This document shows positions 17,063 through 24,359 of a stretch of DNA of 64,000 nt, one piece after another (the stretch's first letter is position 1; each line of letters opens with the position of its first letter). Below the pieces are notes generated by a model. The model worked only from the letters and a program-made list of their open reading frames with translations, was not told the DNA's origin and did not search any database. A program made the position numbers and the translations under genes. This DNA comes from Bacteroidota bacterium. GTDB lineage: Bacteria; Bacteroidota; Bacteroidia; 2-12-FULL-35-15. The stretch is taken from contig CANFRC010000004.1 of assembly GCA_947449315.1 (NCBI GenBank), forward strand, positions 62,001 through 126,000, in the 5' to 3' direction.

Positions 17063-17722
17063 GTGAGAAAAGCATTATCTATTGTATTCCTTGTACTCTT
17101 GATCGATCAGCTGATCAAGATCTATATCAAAACTCATTTTTTTCTTGGGGAAGAAGTAAATATTGCTGGAAACTGGTTCATTATTCATTTCACAGAAAAT
17201 AATGGAATGGCCTATGGACTTGAGTTTGGCGGTCAGTTTGGGAAATTGTTTTTAAGTACGTTCCGTATTGTTGCTGTAGGGGGAATTGGATATTACCTCT
17301 GGACCTTAACATCAAAGAAGGAAGATAAATTATACATTGTTTGCATTGCTTTGATTTTTGCTGGCGCTCTTGGAAATATTATTGACAGTGCTTTTTATGG
17401 AATGATATTCAGTGACAGTAATTATGATATCGCTAAATTTATGCCTGCGGAAGGGGGATATGCTACTTTACTGCATGGTAAAGTAGTGGATATGTTTTAC
17501 TTCCCGGTGATTGAAGGTCACTTCCCATCCTGGTTTCCAGTCTGGGGAAGCGAAGACTTTATTTTCTTTCGTCCAGTTTTCAATTTTGCAGATTTTTCCA
17601 TTAGCGTCGGTGTTGCAATGATTGTATTGTACCAAAAAAGGTTCTTTGGAAAGAACAAACAAGATATTTCTACTGAATCGATTGATGAGAACAAAATAGA
17701 GAACCCTCCAACTACTGAGTAA
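17063..17722 (+). CDS. lspA: Lipoprotein signal peptidase II
   Basis: A 219-residue inner-membrane aspartyl protease that removes signal peptides from diacylglyceryl-modified prolipoproteins. Four membrane segments are expected (about 4-20, 62-80, 90-107, 172-192). Catalytic aspartates are D108 (GNIIDSAFYG) and D177 (FNFADFSIS), with the ENNGMAYG segment at 45-52. A periplasmic insertion of about 50 residues between the two aspartates, and a C-terminal acidic extension, make it longer than the E. coli enzyme but normal for Bacteroidota. Translation starts at GTG (17063); no ATG precedes the first membrane segment. It follows ileS and the DksA-like gene, a conserved neighbourhood, but a hairpin terminator lies just before it. 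Confidence 0.96.
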   Translation: MRKALSIVFLVLLIDQLIKIYIKTHFFLGEEVNIAGNWFIIHFTENNGMAYGLEFGGQFGKLFLSTFRIVAVGGIGYYLWTLTSKKEDKLYIVCIALIFAGALGNIIDSAFYGMIFSDSNYDIAKFMPAEGGYATLLHGKVVDMFYFPVIEGHFPSWFPVWGSEDFIFFRPVFNFADFSISVGVAMIVLYQKRFFGKNKQDISTESIDENKIENPPTTE

Positions 17723-17772
17723 ACGAATCCTTAATTTCCTATGTATCAGCTTGAGTAAAGTGGGTAGGGGAG

Positions 17773-18759
17773 CTAGATCAATTTCTTAGCCATTAAATAT
17801 TCTGCAATCTGAATGGCATTGGTAGCTGCGCCTTTGCGAAGATTGTCAGAAACAATCCACATGTTCAATGTATTCGGTTGTGTTTCATCTCTCCGTATGC
17901 GACCTACAAATACTTCATCTTTATCATGCGCATCCATTGGCATCGGATATTTTAAATTTTTGATGTCGTCTACTAAAACTACACCAGGCGCGGTTTGTAA
18001 AATGGAGCGAACGTCATTTAGATCAAAGTCATTTTCAAATTCTACATTCACACTCTCGCTATGTCCTCCCATTACAGGGATACGCACTGTGGTAGCCGTT
18101 ACACGAATATTTTTATCCATGATCTTCTTTGTTTCATTCACCATTTTCATTTCTTCTTTGGTGTATCCGTTGTCGGTAAAAACATCAATCTGAGGAATTA
18201 CATTCAAGTCGATCGGATAAGGATACGCCATCTCCCCTTTAATTCCTTTACGTTCATTCATCATCTGGTCAACCGCTTTCACACCAGTTCCTGTGACAGA
18301 TTGGTAGGTAGAAACAACAATTCGTTGAATAGTATATTTTTTATGCAAAGGGTTTAATGCAACAACCAATTGAATCGTAGAACAGTTTGGGTTTGCAATA
18401 ATTTTATCGGTAGCAGTCAATACACCTGCATTAATTTCAGGAACAACTAATTTTTTTGTTTCATCCATCCTCCATGCAGAAGAATTATCGATGACAGTAA
18501 TTCCCGCAGCAGCAAATTTCGGAGCCCATTCCAAAGATGTTCCGCCACCTGCAGAGAATAGCGCAACATTAGGTTTCATATCAATCGCAGTTTGCATGGC
18601 AACAACCTTGTATTTTTTACCTGAATACGAAACTTCTTTACCAACAGATTTTTCGGACGCTACAGGGATTAGTGCTGTGATTGGAAAATTACGCTCTTCC
18701 AATACCTGAATCATTTTTGAACCAACCAAACCGGTTGCGCCTACTACTGCTACTTTCAT
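17773..18759 (-). CDS. asd: Aspartate-semialdehyde dehydrogenase
   Basis: A 328-residue NADP-dependent enzyme making L-aspartate semialdehyde from aspartyl phosphate, the branch point to lysine/diaminopimelate, threonine, methionine and isoleucine. The nucleotide-binding motif VAVVGATGLVGSKM (residues 3-16) and the catalytic cysteine C126 (NPNCSTIQ) are clear. The substrate-binding R/H region is around RVTATTVRIPVMGGHSESVN. Length is usual. About 170 bases of leader precede it, containing a consensus promoter, a 17-codon leader peptide and a strong terminator hairpin, so transcription is probably attenuated in response to aspartate-family amino acids (inference). It converges with lspA. Confidence 0.97.
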   Translation of the reverse strand: MKVAVVGATGLVGSKMIQVLEERNFPITALIPVASEKSVGKEVSYSGKKYKVVAMQTAIDMKPNVALFSAGGGTSLEWAPKFAAAGITVIDNSSAWRMDETKKLVVPEINAGVLTATDKIIANPNCSTIQLVVALNPLHKKYTIQRIVVSTYQSVTGTGVKAVDQMMNERKGIKGEMAYPYPIDLNVIPQIDVFTDNGYTKEEMKMVNETKKIMDKNIRVTATTVRIPVMGGHSESVNVEFENDFDLNDVRSILQTAPGVVLVDDIKNLKYPMPMDAHDKDEVFVGRIRRDETQPNTLNMWIVSDNLRKGAATNAIQIAEYLMAKKLI

Positions 18760-18806
18760 TTTATTTCATTTTTATTATTTCGCCACATTCATTTTTGAAA
18801 GGCGAT

Positions 18807-18838
18807 ATAAAAAAAGCCTCTCCAATTTGGAAAGGCTT
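18807..18838 (-). terminator. Leader terminator upstream of asd
   Basis: On the minus strand AAGCCTTTCC and GGAGAGGCTT form a 10-bp stem (one U-G pair) with a 5-base loop, followed directly by TTTTTTTATA. It lies 48 bases before the asd ATG and after the asd promoter. There is no other minus-strand gene it could serve. Confidence 0.8.
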
Positions 18839-18874
18839 AGGTGTTTATTTTATATATAAAACACTAGTTTACCT

Positions 18875-18928
18875 TTACGCTATGGAAACTTTTCTTGTTG
18901 TGTTTTTTATTTTACAGATCATTTTCAT
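18875..18928 (-). CDS. Putative attenuation leader peptide of asd
   Basis: A 17-residue frame, MKMICKIKNTTRKVSIA, starts a few bases after the predicted transcription start of asd and ends about 36 bases before the leader terminator. Twelve of 17 residues are aspartate-family amino acids (Lys 4, Ile 3, Met 2, Thr 2, Asn 1), the products or relatives of the pathway that Asd feeds. This is the logic of thrL-type attenuation, where stalling of the ribosome at scarce codons lets transcription pass the terminator. The frame, promoter and terminator are seen directly. The regulatory role is inferred, and I could not establish a convincing antiterminator by eye. Confidence 0.55.
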   Translation of the reverse strand: MKMICKIKNTTRKVSIA

Positions 18929-18937
18929 TTATTGCTA

Positions 18938-18968
18938 CAAAGCTAATTTGTTTTTATTTAATTGTCAA
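18938..18968 (-). promoter_or_regulatory. Promoter of the asd leader transcript
   Basis: On the minus strand TTG (18966-18968) and TAGCTTTG (18938-18945) are exactly 20 bases apart, matching the Bacteroidota consensus. The predicted start at about 18933 places the leader-peptide ATG almost at the 5' end. Confidence 0.75.
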
Positions 18969-19072
18969 TATTAATTTTAACATCACCCATTAATTAGTAC
19001 AAATTATTTAATCATTTCTTAATTCAGCTCTAATCACTTTTATATATATTTACTAGATATATAATGTAAGCT

Positions 19073-22000
19073 ATGCGCTCAATTGTTTTATTTTTTTTCG
19101 TTATTACTTCCTTTGCATCAGCTCAGGTGACCGATAATTTCAGTGACGGTGATTTTACATCTTCTCCTGTGTGGAGTGGTGATGCCGCTGAATACGTTGT
19201 GAATGCATCTCAGCAGTTGCAATTAAACAATACCATTGCAGGTGCTAGCTATCTTTCTTCTGCAAGTCCAGGTGCCTCAATCGATAATTTTCAATGGAAT
19301 TTTTATATTAAACAATCGTTTTCCCCTTCCGGAAGTAATTACGGAAGAGTGTATCTGGTTTCCGATCAAGCAAACTTGGAGGGCGCTTTGAACGGATATT
19401 ATTTACAATTTGGTGAAGCAGGAAGTTTGGATGCTGTTGAACTTTTTCGTCAGACAGGATTAACAAGCACTTCTGTTTGCCGGGGAACAAATGGAGAAAT
19501 TGCTGCATCGTTTTCGCTGGGTGTAAAAGTAACGCGTGATGCAGCTGGATACTGGAGTTTGTTTGTGGATCCATTAGGAGGAACTGCTTATGGGCTTGAA
19601 GCAACCGGAACGGATAACGTCTTCACATCCGCTAGTTTTTTTGGTGTTGCAGCTGTTTATACCGTTAGTTCATCAACCAAATTTTATTTCGATGATTTTT
19701 ATAATGGCGCAATTGTGGTTGATGTAACGCCTCCAACAATTCTTGCTTCTTCAGTTCTATCGAATACTACAGTAGATGTTTTGTTCAATGAAAATGTGGA
19801 TCTTACAACATCTCAAACAGTTGCAAACTATAGTGCAGATAATGGTTTAGGAAATCCTTCTGTTGCTTTGCGCGATGCAGCAAATTTAAGTCTTGTTCAC
19901 TTGACCTTTGCAACACCTTTTTCAAGTGGACTTTTAAATACCTTATCGGTTTTTAATGTTCAAGATCTAAGTGCGAATGCAATAACAACAACAACCGCTA
20001 CATTCATGTATGTAGCCCCTGTTACTCCACTTTATAAAGACATTATCATAAATGAAATTTTTGCTGATCCTAGTCCTGTGATAGGTTTGCCTGCAGTAGA
20101 ATTTGTTGAACTATTTAACCGCAGCGCCAATACATTTAATTTAAATGGTTGGAAATTTACTGATGGTTCTTCAACAGGTACAATTGGCAATGTTGCATTA
20201 GGTCCCAATCAATATTTAATTTTGTGTTCAACTTCTGATACGGCTTTGTTTACAGCATTTGGCAGCCGAATTGGGTTGAGCAGTTTTCCTTCTTTGAACA
20301 ATGCTGGAGATAATTTAAAATTATTGGATAATACATTAACTGTTATTGATTCAGTAAATTATTTGGATGCATGGTATCAGGATGTTATCAAAAAAGATGG
20401 TGGCTGGACGCTCGAATTAGTAAATCCGAATGCACCCGTAGGTTGTCCTGTATCTAGCAATTGGATTGCATCCTCAAATGCAATTGGAGGAACACCCGGC
20501 ATACAAAACAGCGTTTATTCAACGGTTGTTGATCTTATTCCACCAACCAGTGTAAGTGTTACTGTTGTTGATGCAACACATATGACTGTTTGTTTTTCGG
20601 AAGCGATTGATGCATTTCAATTACCAATTCCATCCAATTATTTAATTAGTAACGGCATCGGGAATCCCTTATCAATAAATGCAAATGCAACACTCACGTG
20701 TATCGACTTTCTTTTGAGTACTGCTCTCCTGTCTGATTCTACATATACACTTACCTTCACCAATATTACTGATTGCTCGGGCAACCTCCTTTCTCCGCTA
20801 TCAAGCACGTTTTCCTATTATAAGGTCAAACCTTTCGACATTGTGATCAATGAAATTATGGCTGACCCAGATCCTGTTGTTACAATTTTACCGAATAATG
20901 AATATGTAGAGTTATTCAATCGAACGGCCTTTCCCATCAACCTTAATAATTGGACATTTTCTGCCGGTACAAACACAAAAGTGTTACCTGGAATTATTGT
21001 TCCTGCCGACAGCTTTATTGTTTTAACATCTGTCTCCGGATTGTCAGGAATGCCTCCCGGAATCAATGCTTCAGCATTAGTGAGTTTTCCCGCATTAACG
21101 AATACGGGTCAAACGCTTACATTAAAAACGCCTGATGGAATAATTGTTTCAACAGTTTCTTATGCAGATAGCTGGTATCAGGATCCGATAAAAAAAGATG
21201 GAGGTTACAGTTTAGAACAAATTGATCCTACTAATCCTTGTGCAGGAATATCGAACTGGCGTGCCTCAACCAATTCAAATGGAGGAACACCCGGTGTTCA
21301 GAATTCAGTTGATGCAAACAATCCGGATCATACACCCCCACAAGTTTTGCGTGTTAGCGTCATTGCGGCAGATACGATTCAGTTGTATTTTAACGAAGCG
21401 TTGGATAGCACCTCGATGATCAATCCAGCAATTTACTTGATCGATAACAGTGTAGGAAATCCAATCCAAGTAAAGGTAATAGCGCCTGATTATAAAAGTG
21501 TGCGGTTAGCGTTAGGAACAGTATTAAATGTTGGAACAATTTATACCATTACCGTAAACAATACCATTACCGATTGTGTAGGAAATGCTTTGGGCACAGA
21601 CAATTCAGGTCGGTTTGCCATTCCTCAGCCTGCTGTGGCAAATGATATTGTGATTAATGAAATTATGTTTGATCCTAAATCGGGCGGATATGATTTTGTA
21701 GAAATTTACAACCGTTCGAATAAAGTTATTGATTTGAATACATTCACGTTGTCGAACTATGATACAATCACGAATATAATCACCAATCCCGAAACGATTT
21801 CGAATGATGGCTATTTGATCTTTCCGCAGGAATACATTGTATTAAGCGAAAATGGGGCTATCGTTCAAGCAAATAACACCACTACTAATCCGGAAGGGTT
21901 TCTAGATATGGGAAACCTACCTACTATGAGTATTGCTGGCGGAACGGTTTGTTTATCTACTGCAACAGGTATCATAGATAATTTTACCTATTATGACAAC

Positions 22001-22480
22001 ATGCATTTCGGTTTATTAACCGACACAAAAGGTATTTCTTTAGAGCGTATTAATTTTGATCGTCCTACACAGGATCGAACCAATTGGCATTCAGCAGCCG
22101 AAGCGGTAGGTTTTGCAACCCCCGCATATAAAAATTCACAATACCAGGATGCAGGAGAAACAGATAACGCCATTGAAATAACACCAGAAATTTTTTCTCC
22201 AGATGAAGATGGAATAAATGATGTAGTGAATATCAATTATCATTTTGATACCCCCGGATTTGTTGCAAATTTGACCATCTACGATAGCAAAGGAAGAATT
22301 GTAAAATTCCTTACACGGAATGAATTATTGGGTGTTAAAGGAACAATCTCCTGGGATGGAATTGATAATGATAGGGAAAAAGCGCGTATCGGAATTTATA
22401 TCATTTACTTCGAAGTGTTTGATCTGTCGGGCAAAGTAAAACATTACAAAAAGACGTGTGTATTGGCAGGAAATATATAA
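19073..22480 (+). CDS. Secreted protein with three Ig-like/lamin-tail domain units
   Basis: A 1135-residue exported protein with a signal peptide (MRSIVLFFFVITSFASAQ). After an N-terminal beta-rich region (about 20-215) come three units, each an SbsA-type Ig-like domain (starting with PPTILASSVL, PPTSVSVTVV and PPQVLRVSVI at about 220, 487 and 755). Each is followed by a lamin-tail domain (DIIINEIFADP, DIVINEIMADP, DIVINEIMFDP at about 322, 587 and 858, each with a VE(L/I)(F/Y)NR core). The C-terminal 100 residues (FSPDEDGINDVVNINY...LTIYDSKGRIVKFL...IGIYIIYFEVFD) form a FlgD/gliding-type Ig-like domain that may serve as a type IX sorting signal. Lamin-tail domains in bacteria occur in surface proteins and nucleases; no nuclease domain is seen here. 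Its role is unknown. Confidence 0.88.
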   Translation: MRSIVLFFFVITSFASAQVTDNFSDGDFTSSPVWSGDAAEYVVNASQQLQLNNTIAGASYLSSASPGASIDNFQWNFYIKQSFSPSGSNYGRVYLVSDQANLEGALNGYYLQFGEAGSLDAVELFRQTGLTSTSVCRGTNGEIAASFSLGVKVTRDAAGYWSLFVDPLGGTAYGLEATGTDNVFTSASFFGVAAVYTVSSSTKFYFDDFYNGAIVVDVTPPTILASSVLSNTTVDVLFNENVDLTTSQTVANYSADNGLGNPSVALRDAANLSLVHLTFATPFSSGLLNTLSVFNVQDLSANAITTTTATFMYVAPVTPLYKDIIINEIFADPSPVIGLPAVEFVELFNRSANTFNLNGWKFTDGSSTGTIGNVALGPNQYLILCSTSDTALFTAFGSRIGLSSFPSLNNAGDNLKLLDNTLTVIDSVNYLDAWYQDVIKKDGGWTLELVNPNAPVGCPVSSNWIASSNAIGGTPGIQNSVYSTVVDLIPPTSVSVTVVDATHMTVCFSEAIDAFQLPIPSNYLISNGIGNPLSINANATLTCIDFLLSTALLSDSTYTLTFTNITDCSGNLLSPLSSTFSYYKVKPFDIVINEIMADPDPVVTILPNNEYVELFNRTAFPINLNNWTFSAGTNTKVLPGIIVPADSFIVLTSVSGLSGMPPGINASALVSFPALTNTGQTLTLKTPDGIIVSTVSYADSWYQDPIKKDGGYSLEQIDPTNPCAGISNWRASTNSNGGTPGVQNSVDANNPDHTPPQVLRVSVIAADTIQLYFNEALDSTSMINPAIYLIDNSVGNPIQVKVIAPDYKSVRLALGTVLNVGTIYTITVNNTITDCVGNALGTDNSGRFAIPQPAVANDIVINEIMFDPKSGGYDFVEIYNRSNKVIDLNTFTLSNYDTITNIITNPETISNDGYLIFPQEYIVLSENGAIVQANNTTTNPEGFLDMGNLPTMSIAGGTVCLSTATGIIDNFTYYDNMHFGLLTDTKGISLERINFDRPTQDRTNWHSAAEAVGFATPAYKNSQYQDAGETDNAIEITPEIFSPDEDGINDVVNINYHFDTPGFVANLTIYDSKGRIVKFLTRNELLGVKGTISWDGIDNDREKARIGIYIIYFEVFDLSGKVKHYKKTCVLAGNI

Positions 22481-22564
22481 GTAGATTATTCAATTTTTTT
22501 ATTTTTTATTATAATTTTAACTGTTCTGCCTGTCATCATCTAGTTGATCAACTATTTCAATATT

Positions 22565-24010
22565 CTATTTCAGTTTTAAACAAATATTTTTGGGTTCCGT
22601 AAAGAAGTTCAGAGCTTCAAAACCCCCTTCACGTCCAACACCAGAACTTTTAACACCCCCGAATGGAGTTCTCAGATCGCGTAACAACCAGCAGTTGATC
22701 CAAACAATTCCTGCATGAATAGTATTGGCCATGCGATGTGCGCGCGTTAAATTTTCTGTCCATAGAATCGATGCCAAACCATATTGCGTTGCATTCGCAT
22801 AAAGCAATGCTTCTTCTTCCGTATCAAAAGGCATAATGGTTACAACAGGCCCAAAGATCTCTTCCATGTTTGTTCTGCAGTTATATGTTAATCCTTCAAT
22901 AACGGTTGGAGCAATATAATACCCTTCGGAAAATTCACCTTCAAGTTTCACTTGATAACCTCCGCATAACACGTTTCCACCTTCTTGTTTTGCCAATTCA
23001 ACAAACGACAAAACTTTTTCCATGTGTGGTTTTGAAACCACCGCACCCAATCTACTATCTTCGGCGGCCGGATTTCCTACTTTCATTTTTTGAACTCGAG
23101 AAACAAATTCGGTTTTAAATTTTTCATAGATAGAACGTTCCACTAAAATACGTGAGCCGCATAGGCAGATCTGACCTTGGTTTGCGAAGGAAGAGTTGAG
23201 TGTTGTTTTGATCATTTTTTCAAAATCACAGTCAGCAAAAATGATGTTTGGATTTTTTCCACCCAATTCAAGTGATAATTTTTTAAACATAGGAGCCGCT
23301 ACTCTTGCGATCTCAGCGCCGGTCTTTGTGCCTCCGGTAAAGGAGATCAATGGTATGTTAGGATGTGCTGTGATTGCTGAACCTACTTTGTGTCCATAAC
23401 CATGTACAATATTTAACACCCCTTTCGGTAAACCCGCTTCAATACATAATTCAGAAAGCAGATAAGCTGTCATAGGAGTGATCTCTGAAGGTTTTGCTAC
23501 CACACAGTTTCCTGTTGCAATTGCTGGTGCTATTTTCCAGGTGAATAAGTACAAAGGTAAATTCCATGGGGAGATGCAGCCCGCAACGCCAACCGGATTT
23601 TTCACAGTATAATTGATTGCAGTATCTTCCATCGCATGACTTTCTGAAGCAAAATGTAAAATAGCTGTTGCATAAAAATGAAAATTACTTGCCGCACGAG
23701 GAATGTCTACCAGTTTAGCCAATGAAACAGGTTTCCCATTATCAATAGATTCAGCAATAGCTAACCGGTCTAAATTTTTTTCTATCAACTCAGAGATCTT
23801 TAGAAGTATGCGTGAACGTTCATCTTTTGGGGTGTTACTCCAGGAAGGGAAAGCAGCTAATGCAGCTTTGGTTGCCAACTCAACATCCATCGCATCTGAA
23901 TCAGGAATCAGAGAATATACTTTTCCTGTTGCAGGATTGTAGTTGTCGATGTATTGTTTGCTTGTCGGTTCAATTAATTCCCCGTTGATATAGTTTTTTA
24001 TTTTTTGCAT
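22565..24010 (-). CDS. Aldehyde dehydrogenase, 2-aminomuconate-semialdehyde dehydrogenase-like
   Basis: A 481-residue NAD(P)-dependent aldehyde dehydrogenase. The general base is E248 (LELGGKNPN) and the nucleophile C282 (NQGQICLCGSR); the cofactor motifs SPWNLPLYLFTWKIAPA and SFTGGTKTG are intact, as is the FGPVVT segment. From memory the sequence is closest to the ALDH8/AmnC group, which oxidises 2-aminomuconate semialdehyde in tryptophan breakdown, or 2-hydroxymuconate semialdehyde. The RidA-like gene at 11901 would act next in that pathway. Start: an open frame begins 20 codons upstream at 24070, but homology begins at MQKIKNYING, so ATG 24010 is chosen. Upstream on the same strand is a terminator-like hairpin, so expression may depend on leader read-through. 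Confidence 0.92.
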   Translation of the reverse strand: MQKIKNYINGELIEPTSKQYIDNYNPATGKVYSLIPDSDAMDVELATKAALAAFPSWSNTPKDERSRILLKISELIEKNLDRLAIAESIDNGKPVSLAKLVDIPRAASNFHFYATAILHFASESHAMEDTAINYTVKNPVGVAGCISPWNLPLYLFTWKIAPAIATGNCVVAKPSEITPMTAYLLSELCIEAGLPKGVLNIVHGYGHKVGSAITAHPNIPLISFTGGTKTGAEIARVAAPMFKKLSLELGGKNPNIIFADCDFEKMIKTTLNSSFANQGQICLCGSRILVERSIYEKFKTEFVSRVQKMKVGNPAAEDSRLGAVVSKPHMEKVLSFVELAKQEGGNVLCGGYQVKLEGEFSEGYYIAPTVIEGLTYNCRTNMEEIFGPVVTIMPFDTEEEALLYANATQYGLASILWTENLTRAHRMANTIHAGIVWINCWLLRDLRTPFGGVKSSGVGREGGFEALNFFTEPKNICLKLK

Positions 24011-24104
24011 AGGATGGAATGCTGCTGATAGTTTTACTTGTATTATTGACCGAAGATGAAATGCCTCCAATTGTTCGATCTGCTAATTGTAAAAATACTA
24101 AATA

Positions 24105-24141
24105 AATATAAATAAAAAGAGACTCTTTGAGGAGCCTCTTT
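24105..24141 (-). terminator. Orphan minus-strand terminator hairpin upstream of the ALDH gene
   Basis: On the minus strand AAAGAGGCTC and GAGTCTCTTT pair (10 bp, one U-G) across a 6-base loop, then TTATTTATATT. It lies about 95 bases before the ALDH ATG and after a TATTTTTG box at 24240-24247. Because the neighbouring gene on the right is divergent, it would end either an ALDH leader or a separate RNA of about 120 bases. The rest of the 349-base gap 24011-24359 holds the kinase operator and promoter. Confidence 0.6.
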
Positions 24142-24268
24142 CTTCATGGTTGTTTGTGCGAAATCTTTGGATGGGAATGTAGATTTCAGAACAATGAGCA
24201 TTCATATTCCAAAACAAACTAAAAACTAAATAACTTCACCAAAAATAAGGAGCAAAATCAAGTGCGGC

Positions 24269-24305
24269 TGTTAAACACGTGTTAACACCTGTTAAATAAT
24301 GTTAA
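24269..24305 (+). promoter_or_regulatory. Four phased TGTTAA direct repeats, probable response-regulator operator
   Basis: TGTTAA occurs four times, starting at 24269, 24280, 24290 and 24300, that is every 10-11 bases or one helical turn. OmpR/PhoB-type regulators bind such direct repeats as head-to-tail dimers. The block ends 27 bases before the -7 box TATTTTTG (24333-24340) of the histidine kinase gene, which lacks a -33 TTG, and lies 21 bases from a minus-strand TATTTTTG (24240-24247). It is therefore well placed to activate one or both transcripts. Confidence 0.65.
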
Positions 24306-24359
24306 GGCCTTAAACGTTCTGTTGTAATCGCCTATTTTTGTTATAGTTTCAAACGCACG

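Noticed and set aside
18681-18974. 97-residue plus-strand frame, including a hydrophobic 30-residue stretch resembling a small toxin
   Set aside because: It overlaps the asd start and the leader peptide on the opposite strand, and the hydrophobicity comes from AT-rich antisense sequence. No toxin-like promoter or antitoxin RNA signs were seen.
22541-22554. Perfect 14-base palindrome TAGTTGATCAACTA between convergent genes
   Set aside because: No loop and no T run, so not a terminator; short palindromes of this size are expected by chance in AT-rich DNA, and no copies were noticed elsewhere.
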